Source of the DNA: Endothia cerciana
Taxonomy: Eukaryota; Ascomycota; Sordariomycetes; Diaporthales; Cryphonectriaceae
Reading direction: 5' to 3'
NCBI GenBank assembly: GCA_026119935.1
Contig: JALRMH010000006.1
Coordinates: forward strand, 1,071,707 to 1,135,706
Length of the DNA stretch: 64,000 bases
Shown here one piece after another: positions 1-10,535 of the stretch. The notes beneath the pieces were generated by a model. That model had not been told where the DNA came from, ran no database searches, and saw nothing but the letters and a program-made list of their open reading frames with translations. The translations under genes were made by a program, and so were the position numbers. Within the stretch, counting starts at the first letter, position 1, and each line of letters opens with the position of its first letter.

Positions 1-1704
1 GCGAACGGATGCGGTGCCCGACAAAGCCTCGGGTGCAGCTCCCCGACGTGTCCAGGACACGTCGAACACAGCACAAGGTGGCCAGCCACCGCGCTGGGGC
101 TTGCCAAGCAACCCCCGGTCATGGATCAACCACTCGAGATCATCGTCGAAATCATCGTCGAGAAGTTCGGGCCCAAGGTTTCGGGCCCGGATTCCCAGTA
201 TCCCGGAGAGCAGCGGGGTCCGAACGATTGAAGACGAGGACGACCCTTTTCAATACGACAAGCAGAACGACATTGACGAACGCAGGAGCAGAAGCCGCGG
301 ACCAGTCGAAAGCCGTTCAGAGACTAAGCCTAGAAGCGAACACAGCACCCAAGGCTACCCATGCCCGTTCAGGAAGAGGAACCCCGTTGTTTTCAATGTT
401 CGGGACCACGAAAGCTGCGCTAGACGGTCTTTTCCAGATATCGCGGAGCTCAGGTACGTGCTGTCTCCTCTGCAAACAACACATATTTCAAGGCTGATAT
501 TCAACTAGGCGCCACCTGAGATCTGACCACCGCAGCCAAAGGGCGACCTATCGGTGTCCACGTTGCAAGCAGGCTTTCGCCAGTCAAGATGGGCTGAGTG
601 ACCACCTGACGGTTCCTCTCGAGGACATGTGTGAGCCACGGCCAATGGAATTAGATAATTTCGCTGAAACCGGGATCACGGAGGATATGGAAAGGGCTCT
701 GGCTGGCAGCAGAATCCACACCTGGGAAGAGATATGGCATCTCCTCTTCCCGCAGGATGCTGCTGTTCTCGACCCAGGTTCGTCGGCCTCTCCCCAACAC
801 TTGACTGATCAATAACTGATTCCGTACACTAGAAATCCTGCCCGTCGTTGAGATATTCGAAGCCGAGGAGGAATTTGACGACAGCTCCGCCGAGCTGAAG
901 GATGACCTGTGCGAATGCTTGAAACGGGTCCTACCCGACCAGGCCGGAGACGCCCTGGTCTTCAACGTCCTCGCCGGTCAGATACAACTGGTGTTCGAGC
1001 AGCACAGGGCCAAGGTCAACCGAAGGTGCCGCAACAGCGTGACCGGTGGGAACAAACGGCCCGCTCTGGATAGGAGCAAGGTCAGACTGTCTCGCTTCTC
1101 CGTCAGCACCGCCTCCCACGGGAATCAGGCCGCCGGCCAGCGGTCGTCCTATCACCCCACAAGGGCGCGGAGTTCGCAGACCCGACCCGTCCTATCGAGG
1201 ACGAACACCATCAGCCCCTCGTCTTCCGTATACTCCCGCTCGTCCTCCTCGTCCTCGCACGCTCGCGCCCGGTCCGTGACGCGCTCGAGCTCCCTCAGCA
1301 TCGAGAGCCCCCGCCTACCATTCCGCGACTGGGTCCAGGGCGTCAAGCTCAACCCGGACACCATATCACCGGGGCAGAGAGACTCCGGGCTTGCCCTGCA
1401 GTGTGACGAGTGCAATGCCGAGCCGTGCCAGTGCACGAGCTATGCGGATCAGCTGTCGGCGTTCCTGACGCCGGTTCCTGGGGCCCCGCCGGCTACGCTT
1501 TCGCCGTACGGGCATGGGGGAAGCGATGAGGGTGATATGGACTGGGCAACACACTATGTTGACGAGGTGCTGTCTGCTGGTGGCTTGTTGACGGCGCGGG
1601 GCGTGGATGCGAAGAATAAGTTGGGACACAGCAATGCAGGTCCAGAGAGGTTGGAGAGGCGATCTCCAATGGCCCCAGCGACCGCGCAGCCAGCCTTCAT
1701 CTAA
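1..1704 (+). CDS. C2H2-type zinc-finger-like protein, 5' end outside window
   Basis: Three exons: from the window edge (frame starting at base 2) to 453, 509-777 and 833-1704. Introns 454-508 (gtacgt...ctag) and 778-832 (gttcgt...ctag) join the frames without loss. No ATG exists in frame in the first exon, so the start lies upstream. The first exon is Ser/Arg-rich and ends in a CPF...C...H...H unit that runs across intron 1 into ELRRHLRSDH. A second unit follows (YRCPRCKQAFASQDGL, then H and C), which is the fungal pattern of a degenerate finger followed by a Cys-x2-Cys finger. A conserved-looking WEEIWHLLFP block comes next, then an acidic helix, then a long Ser/Arg/Pro-rich tail. Architecturally this matches fungal C2H2-domain proteins of unknown function. 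DNA or protein binding is inferred only. Confidence 0.7.
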
Positions 1705-2327
1705 GAGGAACTTGGAGACAATAATATCTACATAAGTTGAGGGAACCGAGCCGACCAAATAGGCTTAAAGGGAGTAATGATGAAAGCTGGGCGTGATGCT
1801 CGTGTTCGTTCAAGATCTACGCCAATACAGGGTGTTGAATGATTATGAGTAAGGAACGGGCTCATCTGATCGGGAATATTCCGCAGACTGTGTCAAGATA
1901 GGGAGGAAAGCCAGACTTGAGATTCTGAGAAGTGCATGTTGGAGATGGGACTGAATTGGCGGGTGGGTCAAGAGCTCTAATCATCTTGATTTGTAGGAAC
2001 AAATAAATGAATAGTCCAGATAGGGCAGATTTCGCCGAAGCCTCAGGGCCTAAGCACGAAAGAAAATATTTCAGCGACGGTAATCGACAAAGTAGTCCTC
2101 GCAGTAACCTGTCTTCGCGTTGATAAATACAAACCTCTTGGTGGCGGAGATAGGATAGATATGCCCAAGATTTTGCAGCAAAAAGGTTTTTGGACAGACC
2201 ATCATCTTTGACAAATAACTTTGAACTATATACAGCAAAAGTCTCAAGCGACAAGATGCCCCATAGGGGACTTGTTACACAGGCAATATCGAGCAAAAAC
2301 CAGTCAGATCCTAACAATGATCCTTGC
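1705..2327. other. Convergent intergenic region
   Basis: This lies between the 3' ends of the zinc-finger gene and the AA9 gene. I see no supported gene; it should hold both 3' UTRs. Short open frames on either strand lack motifs and splice logic. Confidence 0.6.
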
Positions 2328-3626
2328 TTAAGCCTTCTGGGCCTTGTTCTTGTTGCTGCGCTTCCTCTTCTTCGAGCAGGTCTTGGAGGAAGTTGACGTA
2401 GCGGCCGGAGCCGCAGACGAGGTAGCAGAGCTCTCAGCGGCCACAGCGGCGGCAGTCGAAGTGGCGGCGGCGCTGGAGGTGGCGACAGAGCTGGTGGCGA
2501 CAGCCGAGGAGCTGGCAACCGCGGTGGCGGAGGACGAGGCTACGCTCGAAGCAGCAACGCTGGAAGAAGCAGCAGCGCTGGTGGTGCCTGAGGATGAGGA
2601 GGTCACAGACCCGGAGCCATCAGATGAGACGGTCACGTTCTCAGCGGTCGTGCCTGCAAGGAAAATGTTAGGTAAGCTGGTAGAGACGGGACAGGTTCAA
2701 CTTCAAGGGAGCACTCACTGTTATAGCACATTCCGTAGTAAGTCTGGTCGACCAGGTTAGGCCAGTGGGAAACGCAAGCCTCGGGCCAAGTCGAGATACC
2801 AGGGGCCGTGTAATTCGTGGGGATTGGGTAGTAAATATCAATCTCGACACCCGGCTCGTAGCCAGTGTACTGTCCCGGGATCTTGGTGACCGGGCTCGGG
2901 GAGCCAGAGCCGGAGCCAGTGACAGTCAGCTGAGCGCAGCCGATGTAGTATTGAGCACCCTCGAACTCCTCTGCGGCGTGCAGCGCGATGTGCTCAGCCC
3001 GGAGGAGGTAGTCACCCGCGGCAAGATCCGTGGGCAAGTCAACAGTGAAGTTTTGGATACCGCTGGTGCCGGGGATGTAGGTAGCCCACTGAAGACCAGC
3101 AGAGGTGATCTCATAGGTCGTGAGCTCATAGATCTGGACCACTTGTCAGAGGGCCGGTTACTGCTTGGAAGATTGCCATTAGGGATCTTGCCTTGAACCA
3201 GTCACCCGAGCCGTCATACTGGTCGGCAGTGGTACCCGATGGGGCCATGCTCATCCACACGGACAGAGGGCCAGGGTGAGAAATGGAAACATCGACGGTG
3301 AAACCGACATTGTCGCCGGCAGCCACCGTGTATGTTGAGGTCTGAGCCATCGTCGAAGCCGCTATGCCCTTTGTTAGCACCAAAAGTTAAAGAACCCCTG
3401 TTTGATTATGGGACGGCCCGAGAGTTGGCTTACAAAGACCACCGGAGTTGCAGATCATATCGGTGGAGGTGATATCGGTGATGGGGCTGTTGGAGTTGTT
3501 CGTCTGACGAACATACTCGTATGGGCTCGTGATGTTACCATTGACGATCAGGGCCTCGAAGTTGTAGTGGGCGAAGGCCGCGGGGAGGAAGGCCGCGGCG
3601 GCCAGGAAGCTGGTAGACGAATGCAT
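2328..3626 (-). CDS. AA9 lytic polysaccharide monooxygenase (cellulose-active)
   Basis: Four exons on the minus strand: 3626-3434, 3361-3192, 3133-2719 and 2653-2328, giving 367 aa. A 19-aa signal peptide ends ...AAFA before HYNFEALIVNG, so the mature protein starts with His20, the copper-brace N-terminal His of AA9. The second copper ligand fits His93 (SISHPGPL). His173, Gln182 and Tyr184 in HAAEEFEGAQYYIGC give the usual second-sphere His/Gln and axial Tyr. GDWFK joins IYELTTYE exactly, as in the family. This junction uses a GC-AG intron (3191-3134, gcaag...ccag). The C-terminus has no CBM1. It is a long Ser/Ala/Thr linker ending in a basic tail (CSKKRKRSNKNKAQKA). The enzyme is predicted to be extracellular and to cleave cellulose oxidatively. 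Regioselectivity cannot be read from sequence here. Confidence 0.92.
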
Positions 3627-4934
3627 GTTGATGGGCGGCTGAAAGTCGTTCGGATGTTACTGTCGAAGCAAGAGAAGATCTGTGTAAAGAGAGACAGAAG
3701 CGTCAGTCCACCAGGGCAAAAGAATGAATGGCGTATCAACACAGTTGATGCGAAGGAAGGACGTGGCGCAAGCGACACAATACCGGAAAGCGATGATAGA
3801 GAACGAAAGTGCCTGTGAGGGTTGAGGAGCAGAGACATCTCTAGATCTTGATGGGCTTGGCATCGACTTTTGTAGGCCAGCCCCTGAGGACATTCGCGAT
3901 GCCATCTTCGGCGAGTGTGCCGAACCGTCATTTCGGATGGCACTGCAGGGCCAGAAGTGGATCGAAGTGGATTTGAAACGAAAACATTCAAGGGGCAGAG
4001 TGACGATGGCCTCACGAAGACAAACAACTCCATCTAACCTGTTCAAGACGTGAGAGCCCACATTTGTTCGGGCATCAGCGTTTAGATTGGACACGGTGGG
4101 ATTTAAAATGCCGAATCGAGCTTAGACCGACGAACCTGCAGGCATGAAAGAGCCGCACACCACCCCTGATGACGGACGATTCCTTGAAGGTTTCATGTTT
4201 TATTGACGGCGCGTGTTTTCTCGCTTGCATGTATGCCCCGGATGGCACCGGTGCCTTGCATAAACAGAAGATATGTCCCAGACGCAGTGACCGCCACTCG
4301 CGCCCCGAGAAACCCACAGGAGTTTTTCCGTCAATGGATGCCCCTTACATCGAAGGGCGAAGCCGGCCCACAAACTGTTGACTGTATAAAGTACTCCTCA
4401 GTAGTTATTGTTGGAAGAGAAGACATACTTGCAGTCGTTCGTCCTATCTAAAGTGACCTGGAGCCATTAGGGACACGATGTCCCCTGTTCGATATCTAAT
4501 ACGCCCGATGACGTTTAGAGAAGGATTAGATTGCAGGACATCCGCAAGTCAAATCCACCAACCTCTGTTTGAATGCCATTTGTGAGAAGGCCGCGTAAGG
4601 AACCTGCTTAGTCCTCAGGCGCTGGAGAAATAGGTCAAAGAAGAGGGAGGGATCTTAATATGTGGTTATCCCGAGACTTCTTATACTGGAAAAAATCAAA
4701 TCCTTCTCGGCTTACCCAGAGCAGGGAAGCAATGAAGCCATAGCTAAGCCTCTGGCGAGGGTACGACCGGAGGTGGCGGCGCGGGGCGACCCCTTCAATA
4801 TTTCCGCTCTAGTCCACCCTTCCTAGAGGGTGGCTCTGCGGAGACACAACCTGACCCTCGTCAAGGCACTTCAATCATATCAGTCTCTCGAAGAAGAGTA
4901 TCTTGCTGCATTAGAATATTCTGGTACCTATCTC
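3627..4934. other. Intergenic region upstream of AA9 gene
   Basis: It contains the promoter side of the AA9 gene and the 3' side of the amine oxidase gene. Open frames around 3657-4094 on the minus strand have no recognisable domain or plausible splice links. No gene is supported. Confidence 0.5.
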
Positions 4935-6536
4935 CTACTCGTCGTAGTTCACGAAACTACTCACAGGCCACCCGTTCGCAGCAGTATATTCGGCTTGCGG
5001 AGTCGTCCCGTGCAACACTTCGTACGACTCCATTGAAGTACCATTGCCGTTGATCAGTGCCGCAATGCGCTCACCAACTTCTTGGCCCTCGAACCACGAC
5101 CCGTGCAGGAAGCCATAGTACTCAGCTGACGTATGCTCGCCAGCAAACCACAAGGCTCCGACGTTCGCCCGAAGGTTCTGGTGCTTCTCCAGCGTCATAC
5201 CAATGGGCCAGTTGCTGTAGCTCCCGTGCGTCCACGACTCCGTTGTCCAGCGTGGATACATAAAGGCGATCGGCTCCGGGACATCCACGTCAGGGAACAT
5301 CGCGCGCAGGACCTCGAGCCCTTCCGCCTTGGTCTGCTCGTCGCTCTGCTTCTCGATCCGGTGAGATTCTTCGTCCACGACTGTCCCGAATATGATATTG
5401 CTCCCGGGAAGAAATCCAGGAGTCGACAGGGACTGCCACACGGGGTAGTATCCCCTCCTAGCTGGGTCGGCGTACAGTAAATACTGCGTGCCCTCGGGCC
5501 AGAACGTCTCATTGAACTGGTAAAAGACCTTGGTATATGTGCCCATCTGAAATTGTTCGATGGCCTCTTGCTTCCATTTTGGTAGTTGCGGCTCGAACTC
5601 GACGACATCATTCTGCAACACTCCAAGTGAGAAGGTGCAAATTGCGTATTGGGCCGAGACACACTCGCCGTCGTCGAAGTGGGCTGTCACACCCGAGTCT
5701 GAGTACTCGATGCTGGAAATGTTCGTATTCAGGAGCAGGCGGGAGTCATTGCCCCTGAGGTTCAAGAATGTTGAGGCCTCTCCCATGAGCCACTTGTTGA
5801 AACCTTGCTGGTCGAGCACGAAGTTGTCGTTGTCGCCGAACTGGTTGAAGGTCAGGTTGTCGCCTGTGACGCCGAAGACGTAGCTGCTCTGATCAAGCGA
5901 ATAGCCGGCGTCCCAGTCCCAGTTCCACCACTCCACGGCGACCTTCTTCATGTCCTGCTTCGGCTTCCATCCTACAAGGCTGAATCCAGTGCGAGCCGAG
6001 GGGTCCTGCAGATTCTCCGTCAGATAATAACCCGCGTTTGCGTAGGCGGTATCCGAAGCGTCGTCATATTCGTCTAGGAGATCCGTGTAGTTATTCGCGC
6101 CGGTCTCATCGTATGTCAGGATCGAGTCGTAGTCGGAATAAGTGTTCGTCACATTCCATTTCTTCGAGAACGTCCAGACCGGGTTCTCGGGGGCCCCTGG
6201 GTCCTCTGCTCCCAACCCCTGGATCCAGTTGGCACCAAGCTCGACGACATAGGGCGTGCCGTCTCCCTTGTCCCCGAATGTTGTGTGAAACATTCGCCCG
6301 CCGATATAATCATTCCGATCCACAATAACGAAGTCGGAGATTGAGGCATTGGAAAGGGCTTGGGCAGCTGTAATACCCGCAACACCGGCGCCGAGGACGA
6401 CTACCTCGGTCGTACGGCACGTTGATCTTGCCTGGTTGGCATTGCGTTGCAGGCTTGGTGGAGCGGCAAGGACAAGACTACCTAACGCTGCCAAGACGCA
6501 AGTGCAAGATAGTGCATGCATGGCGAGACACACCAT
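4935..6536 (-). CDS. Secreted flavin-containing amine/polyamine oxidase
   Basis: Single exon, 533 aa. The N-terminus is hydrophobic (ALSCTCVLAALGSLVLAAPP), a signal peptide. An in-frame ATG at 6521 would give a tighter signal sequence than the first ATG at 6536. The FAD-binding dinucleotide fold is clear: VVVLGAGVAGITAAQALS at about 45-62, with the acidic end of beta-2 and IVDRNDYIGGRM at about 71-82. ELGANWIQG follows, which is typical of the polyamine oxidase/MAO family. The C-terminal FAD block LWFAGEHTSAEYYGFLHGS is also present. Members oxidise polyamines or other primary/secondary amines to aldehydes with release of H2O2. Several NxT/S sites support secretion. The substrate cannot be decided from sequence. 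A TATATA at 6616-6621, about 80 bp upstream, could be its TATA box. Confidence 0.9.
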   Translation of the reverse strand: MVCLAMHALSCTCVLAALGSLVLAAPPSLQRNANQARSTCRTTEVVVLGAGVAGITAAQALSNASISDFVIVDRNDYIGGRMFHTTFGDKGDGTPYVVELGANWIQGLGAEDPGAPENPVWTFSKKWNVTNTYSDYDSILTYDETGANNYTDLLDEYDDASDTAYANAGYYLTENLQDPSARTGFSLVGWKPKQDMKKVAVEWWNWDWDAGYSLDQSSYVFGVTGDNLTFNQFGDNDNFVLDQQGFNKWLMGEASTFLNLRGNDSRLLLNTNISSIEYSDSGVTAHFDDGECVSAQYAICTFSLGVLQNDVVEFEPQLPKWKQEAIEQFQMGTYTKVFYQFNETFWPEGTQYLLYADPARRGYYPVWQSLSTPGFLPGSNIIFGTVVDEESHRIEKQSDEQTKAEGLEVLRAMFPDVDVPEPIAFMYPRWTTESWTHGSYSNWPIGMTLEKHQNLRANVGALWFAGEHTSAEYYGFLHGSWFEGQEVGERIAALINGNGTSMESYEVLHGTTPQAEYTAANGWPVSSFVNYDE

Positions 6537-8256
6537 TTCGCGAGGTCCAGGTTTAGGACTCTGGGAGATATCAAGAGTCTAGTTGATGATTTTGAGCATC
6601 CGAACAATGAAAACTTATATACAATCGCAATTTTTCTCCTCATTGGTAAGCGAGATTCGATGGTAGCATTCGGGCGTAAGCCCGCAAATAGGAGCTGTTG
6701 ATCAGTTAAGTTTTCTCCACATACTTGTTATCACTACCAAAAGACGCTGTATATCCCGACTTTGTCTAATGTCGAAAAGCTCGCAAGAGCCGGTTAGCCG
6801 TGACAGTCTTTATAACTAGCAAGAAACCTATTATGAGTACCTAGGCTATAATTGTGCGGGCTTTGGTATGCAAGTGTCCGTTACACGAAGACACTCTGGA
6901 CTTCGGTGGTGAGTCTTCAGGGCAGTGCTCTCAGGTTGCTTTCTGGCTCCACACATTAAGTGTGTTGACCCTTATTTACGGTCAGTCAAACAACGGTTCT
7001 TGCCATATTATGTCCTTTTCCTTGTCTTGTGGACCTCAACGAATTCCAGCGGAGTAATAACTATCATTTCCGGAGAGAGGGAGAATCCATCGTGGAAACA
7101 CCTCGGCCAGTCGTTTTGTGTAACGCGCCCTGACGCGCGAGATCTATAAAGTACGTATAACATATCAGTTTGGGACCAAGTGCTTGTAGGTTATTAGTCG
7201 TACCTAGTCACCTGCAATACATAGGGATCCTTTAGTGACTTTGTGATGAATTGTCCTCTAGCGCCAATCTTCGATACTACCAACACTTGTTTTGTGCAAG
7301 ACCGAACACAATGTGTTCGAAGTATCGATTCGACTGGTTGCTAGTTTTCATTTGGGATTCTGCGACTCTAGGAATGTCACGCCTTTCTACTCTATTGACC
7401 CGAGATGGGGTTGGCCGATAGGAAGCAGGACCAGATAATGCATATCTACGATACACTGAGCAGCATGAAGACCATCACAACCACAACTAAACATTTTTAT
7501 GAGAGTATGGCTTTCTGCGGACTGAGACCATTGCAGTTGTGTAGATCACTCGTTCATCTACAACTGGAACATCGCCGGGTCTATTACAAAACGCCCAGCT
7601 TCATGATTTTATGTTTACAGTTTGCAAGCCAGAGTATCATCTTTCACACATCAGGCAATGTGCTTACATCCACATCACAAAGAGGACAGGAAGGAGGTGA
7701 TAAGCCCGACCGATCGAACGACACAGCCCCTAGGATACAGGTGGGCAGTGCCGCAGTGTGAAGGTAAGCAGTCAGAATCAGATCATCATCAGTCCCCCTC
7801 TGGATGCACTCTTGGTCATGTGGCTTTGCCTGGAGCGAACGGGCGGCCAAGATCCTACCCAAGTTGCTTGCCTAGCGCGCCACGTTCCGCACCTTTCGGT
7901 AAAATTAGCACTTACTTGCTGCAGTCAGCGCTATTTATCCTTCAGAAGCCATTATGCCCTATCCGGAAGCAGTTCACCTACTTATTATCCGCAGATGAGG
8001 AGCACCAAGATAAGCAGGTGAACACGGTTCCCTCTCGTCTTCATCCTCAAAAAGGCATGCTGCACCAGCCATCAAGAAAGCTTATGACTTGTTGACGGAG
8101 CCAAACGGACATAGGTTTACTACCTAGGGGTATCACTCTGCACCATCTTTGCCGCAACGGACCGTACTCTCACTGCTTTGAGATGCCATTTGCAACGTTA
8201 TGAGGGACTATAAGTCTCTCGGTGACCGATAATGCGATCTTGAATCACACCTCACC
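6537..8256. other. Divergent intergenic region
   Basis: About 1.7 kb between the divergent amine oxidase and acyltransferase genes. Open frames near 7405-8095 overlap in different frames and show no domain, signal peptide or splice continuity. I see no gene. Confidence 0.5.
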
Positions 8257-9714
8257 ATGCGCACTGCATATCCGTTCAACTTTAACCTCGTCCACGTCTT
8301 CACTCCGAGCTTTTACCGATCCCGTCCGTCTTGCACTGCTCAACAAGACGACTCTCCGAGCCACTTAGCCTATATACATGGCCTACGAGGCTTGGCAGTC
8401 TTCCTGATCTACACATCCGCCTTCTGTCTTCCTCTCGAACCTTTTGCGCCGTCCGCCTCCGCCTCCGGGCCCACCGAGGATGATGGCGAAGCCGGAGGTG
8501 TCGCCGTGAACAGTGCCCTCTCCTACCCGCCCCTCTCCCTACCCATCCTGCGGCTCTTTCACAGCGCACCAGCCATGATCTCCATCCTCTTCGTCACGTC
8601 CGGCTACCTCCTCTCCGCGCCTGCCGTCCGCCTTGCGCGGAAGCGGGCCTACGACGAGCTCATCCGCTCCTTCACCGCCAGCCTCGTCAAGCGCACCATC
8701 CGGCTGCTCCTCCCGGCGGCCATCGTCTCGTTCGCCACCCTCGTCCTCGTCTGCCTGCACTGCTACGGCCCCGACCGGGCCCTCGACCCCGGCGCCGTCT
8801 TTCCGGCCTTCGCACAGCCCCTCCTCCCTCCCGACCACCCCGGTGGCCCGGGCACCGCCCTCCGCCACTGGCTGGGTTTCATCTCGCGCGAGGTCTTCAG
8901 CCCGTTCGACTGGCGCCCCGTGTGGATGAAGCCCGTGAGCCTGTACGGGCAGCACCTGTGGGTGGTCGCGTATGAGTTCCGGTGCTCGCTGGTGCTGACG
9001 GCGGTCATGGCGGTCACCCTGCGGATGGAATCCGTGCTCAAGCGCAGCGCGTTGTTGGTCGGCGTGATCACGTATTGCGCGGTATGGGAGAGGGGGGACA
9101 TCGTGCTGTTCCTGGCGGGGTACATGCTCGCGCTTCACGAGCCGGGAGGGCAGCTCGAGTATGGGGGGAAAGGGGGTGAGGGCGGCGGCGGCCCGTTGGC
9201 ACATGCGGCTGCGAGCAGTCTGTCAGTGGACCGGCCACGCTCCCCGCCGGTCTACCTGCTATGGCTGGGGAGCCTATGGCTCCTCTCGTTGCCCTCCTAC
9301 GAAGACGCGCAAGACGTACCGGGCTTCCAGCTTCTCACCGCGACGGGTATCTCCAAGGAATTATGGCATAGCATCGGTGCGATCCTGCAGGTCTGGTCCG
9401 TGGGGCGACTGAGGCTGGTCAGGAGTCTGCTTCTCTCAGACCCTGTTCAGTACCTGGGCCATATCTCGTTGGCTCTGTATCTGGTGCACGAGCCTGTGCT
9501 CCAGGTCTGGGGCTGGTGGCTCGCGGGTTGGCTGTTGAACGGCGAGCAGATCACATCGAGAGCTGCAGTGCCGGCTCTGTTCGTGGTATCTACCACGGTC
9601 ACAGGGTTTGTTATCTGCATTGCGGATCTGGTCTGGAGAATAGTAGATATACCCTCCACAAAGATGGCGCACGAGTTCCATCGGCGTGCAATAGCTGGCG
9701 TGGATGCTGCATAG
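8257..9714 (+). CDS. Acyltransferase 3 family membrane protein
   Basis: Single exon, 485 aa. The hallmark of the acyltransferase_3 family is YIHGLRGLAVFLIY near residues 39-52, with the probable catalytic His41 and a conserved Arg-Gly. It lies at the start of the first membrane segment, followed by many hydrophobic helices: an ISILFVTSGYLLSA segment, a KRTIRLLLPAAIVSFATLVLV segment and QYLGHISLALYLVHEP near the C-terminus. These proteins transfer acyl groups to sugars, lipids or secondary metabolites at a membrane. A Gly-rich loop near residues 305-315 separates helices. There are no pathway neighbours, so the substrate is unknown. Confidence 0.85.
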   Translation: MRTAYPFNFNLVHVFTPSFYRSRPSCTAQQDDSPSHLAYIHGLRGLAVFLIYTSAFCLPLEPFAPSASASGPTEDDGEAGGVAVNSALSYPPLSLPILRLFHSAPAMISILFVTSGYLLSAPAVRLARKRAYDELIRSFTASLVKRTIRLLLPAAIVSFATLVLVCLHCYGPDRALDPGAVFPAFAQPLLPPDHPGGPGTALRHWLGFISREVFSPFDWRPVWMKPVSLYGQHLWVVAYEFRCSLVLTAVMAVTLRMESVLKRSALLVGVITYCAVWERGDIVLFLAGYMLALHEPGGQLEYGGKGGEGGGGPLAHAAASSLSVDRPRSPPVYLLWLGSLWLLSLPSYEDAQDVPGFQLLTATGISKELWHSIGAILQVWSVGRLRLVRSLLLSDPVQYLGHISLALYLVHEPVLQVWGWWLAGWLLNGEQITSRAAVPALFVVSTTVTGFVICIADLVWRIVDIPSTKMAHEFHRRAIAGVDAA

Positions 9715-10535
9715 CATATTCTGGATAATCTCACAATAGCATATGGACTTTATTGATGAGAACTCGTACCGGTCTTCAGATGGTATCAAGTGGATAGTCC
9801 ACTATGTAGCTGAACAACTAATCGGGTAGTAGTTGAAATAGTGCCTATATTATAAGCACGAGGTGTGAGAGGGTGCATTAGCTTAATGTTTCGTTCGTAT
9901 GCTTCATCCCAAGACGGCCGTTCCTACCATTCTGTGGTCCGGAAATGTCTCCTATGGCTCGCAGCACAAGACGATGTACACACCTGGCGACAACAAGTCC
10001 TCGAGCAGCAAATCAAGGCGTGGGCCATCTCTGATTGAAGTGGGTATCGACAGCTGGTGCCGCATTCCCAAGAGCAACACGACAGACACACCAAGAGTAC
10101 GAAAAGACTATAAAGTGTGAGGAACCTAAAGCGGCACTACAGTTACAACACAGGTACAAGGGTAGCTATCAGGTCTCCATGACTTTTCGTCGCGATCCTC
10201 ATCGTCGCGAAAATTCTGTCTCCATAACAGAGATGATATCAGTATGCATGTTTATCACGTGTGTAAATAGGCAGATATCTTTGAATCAGCTAGCCAGATC
10301 GCCTGCAATATAAGAATGTGGTCCTGAGGCCAGAAACTTCCAGGGCAATAATAGTAGCCGTGAAGGAAGAGGTCGCCTCGGACCGGGTGGAGCCGCTGTG
10401 ATGGACAAGACCATCGGCGAGGTGTAGATATGGACAAGTCAGGGTTTGATACAGAGCACGTTAGTGCGAACAACAATATTCAGAGAGATGAAAGATGTTG
10501 CGCTCGATCTTTATAGTATATATGAACCTTCTTCA
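9715..10535. other. Convergent intergenic region
   Basis: It lies between the 3' ends of the acyltransferase and GPI16 genes. No coding, RNA or repeat feature can be supported. Confidence 0.5.

Noticed and set aside
3657..4094. Minus-strand open frames upstream of the AA9 gene
   Set aside because: Overlapping frames with no signal, domain or splice link to the AA9 exons; most likely promoter/5' UTR.
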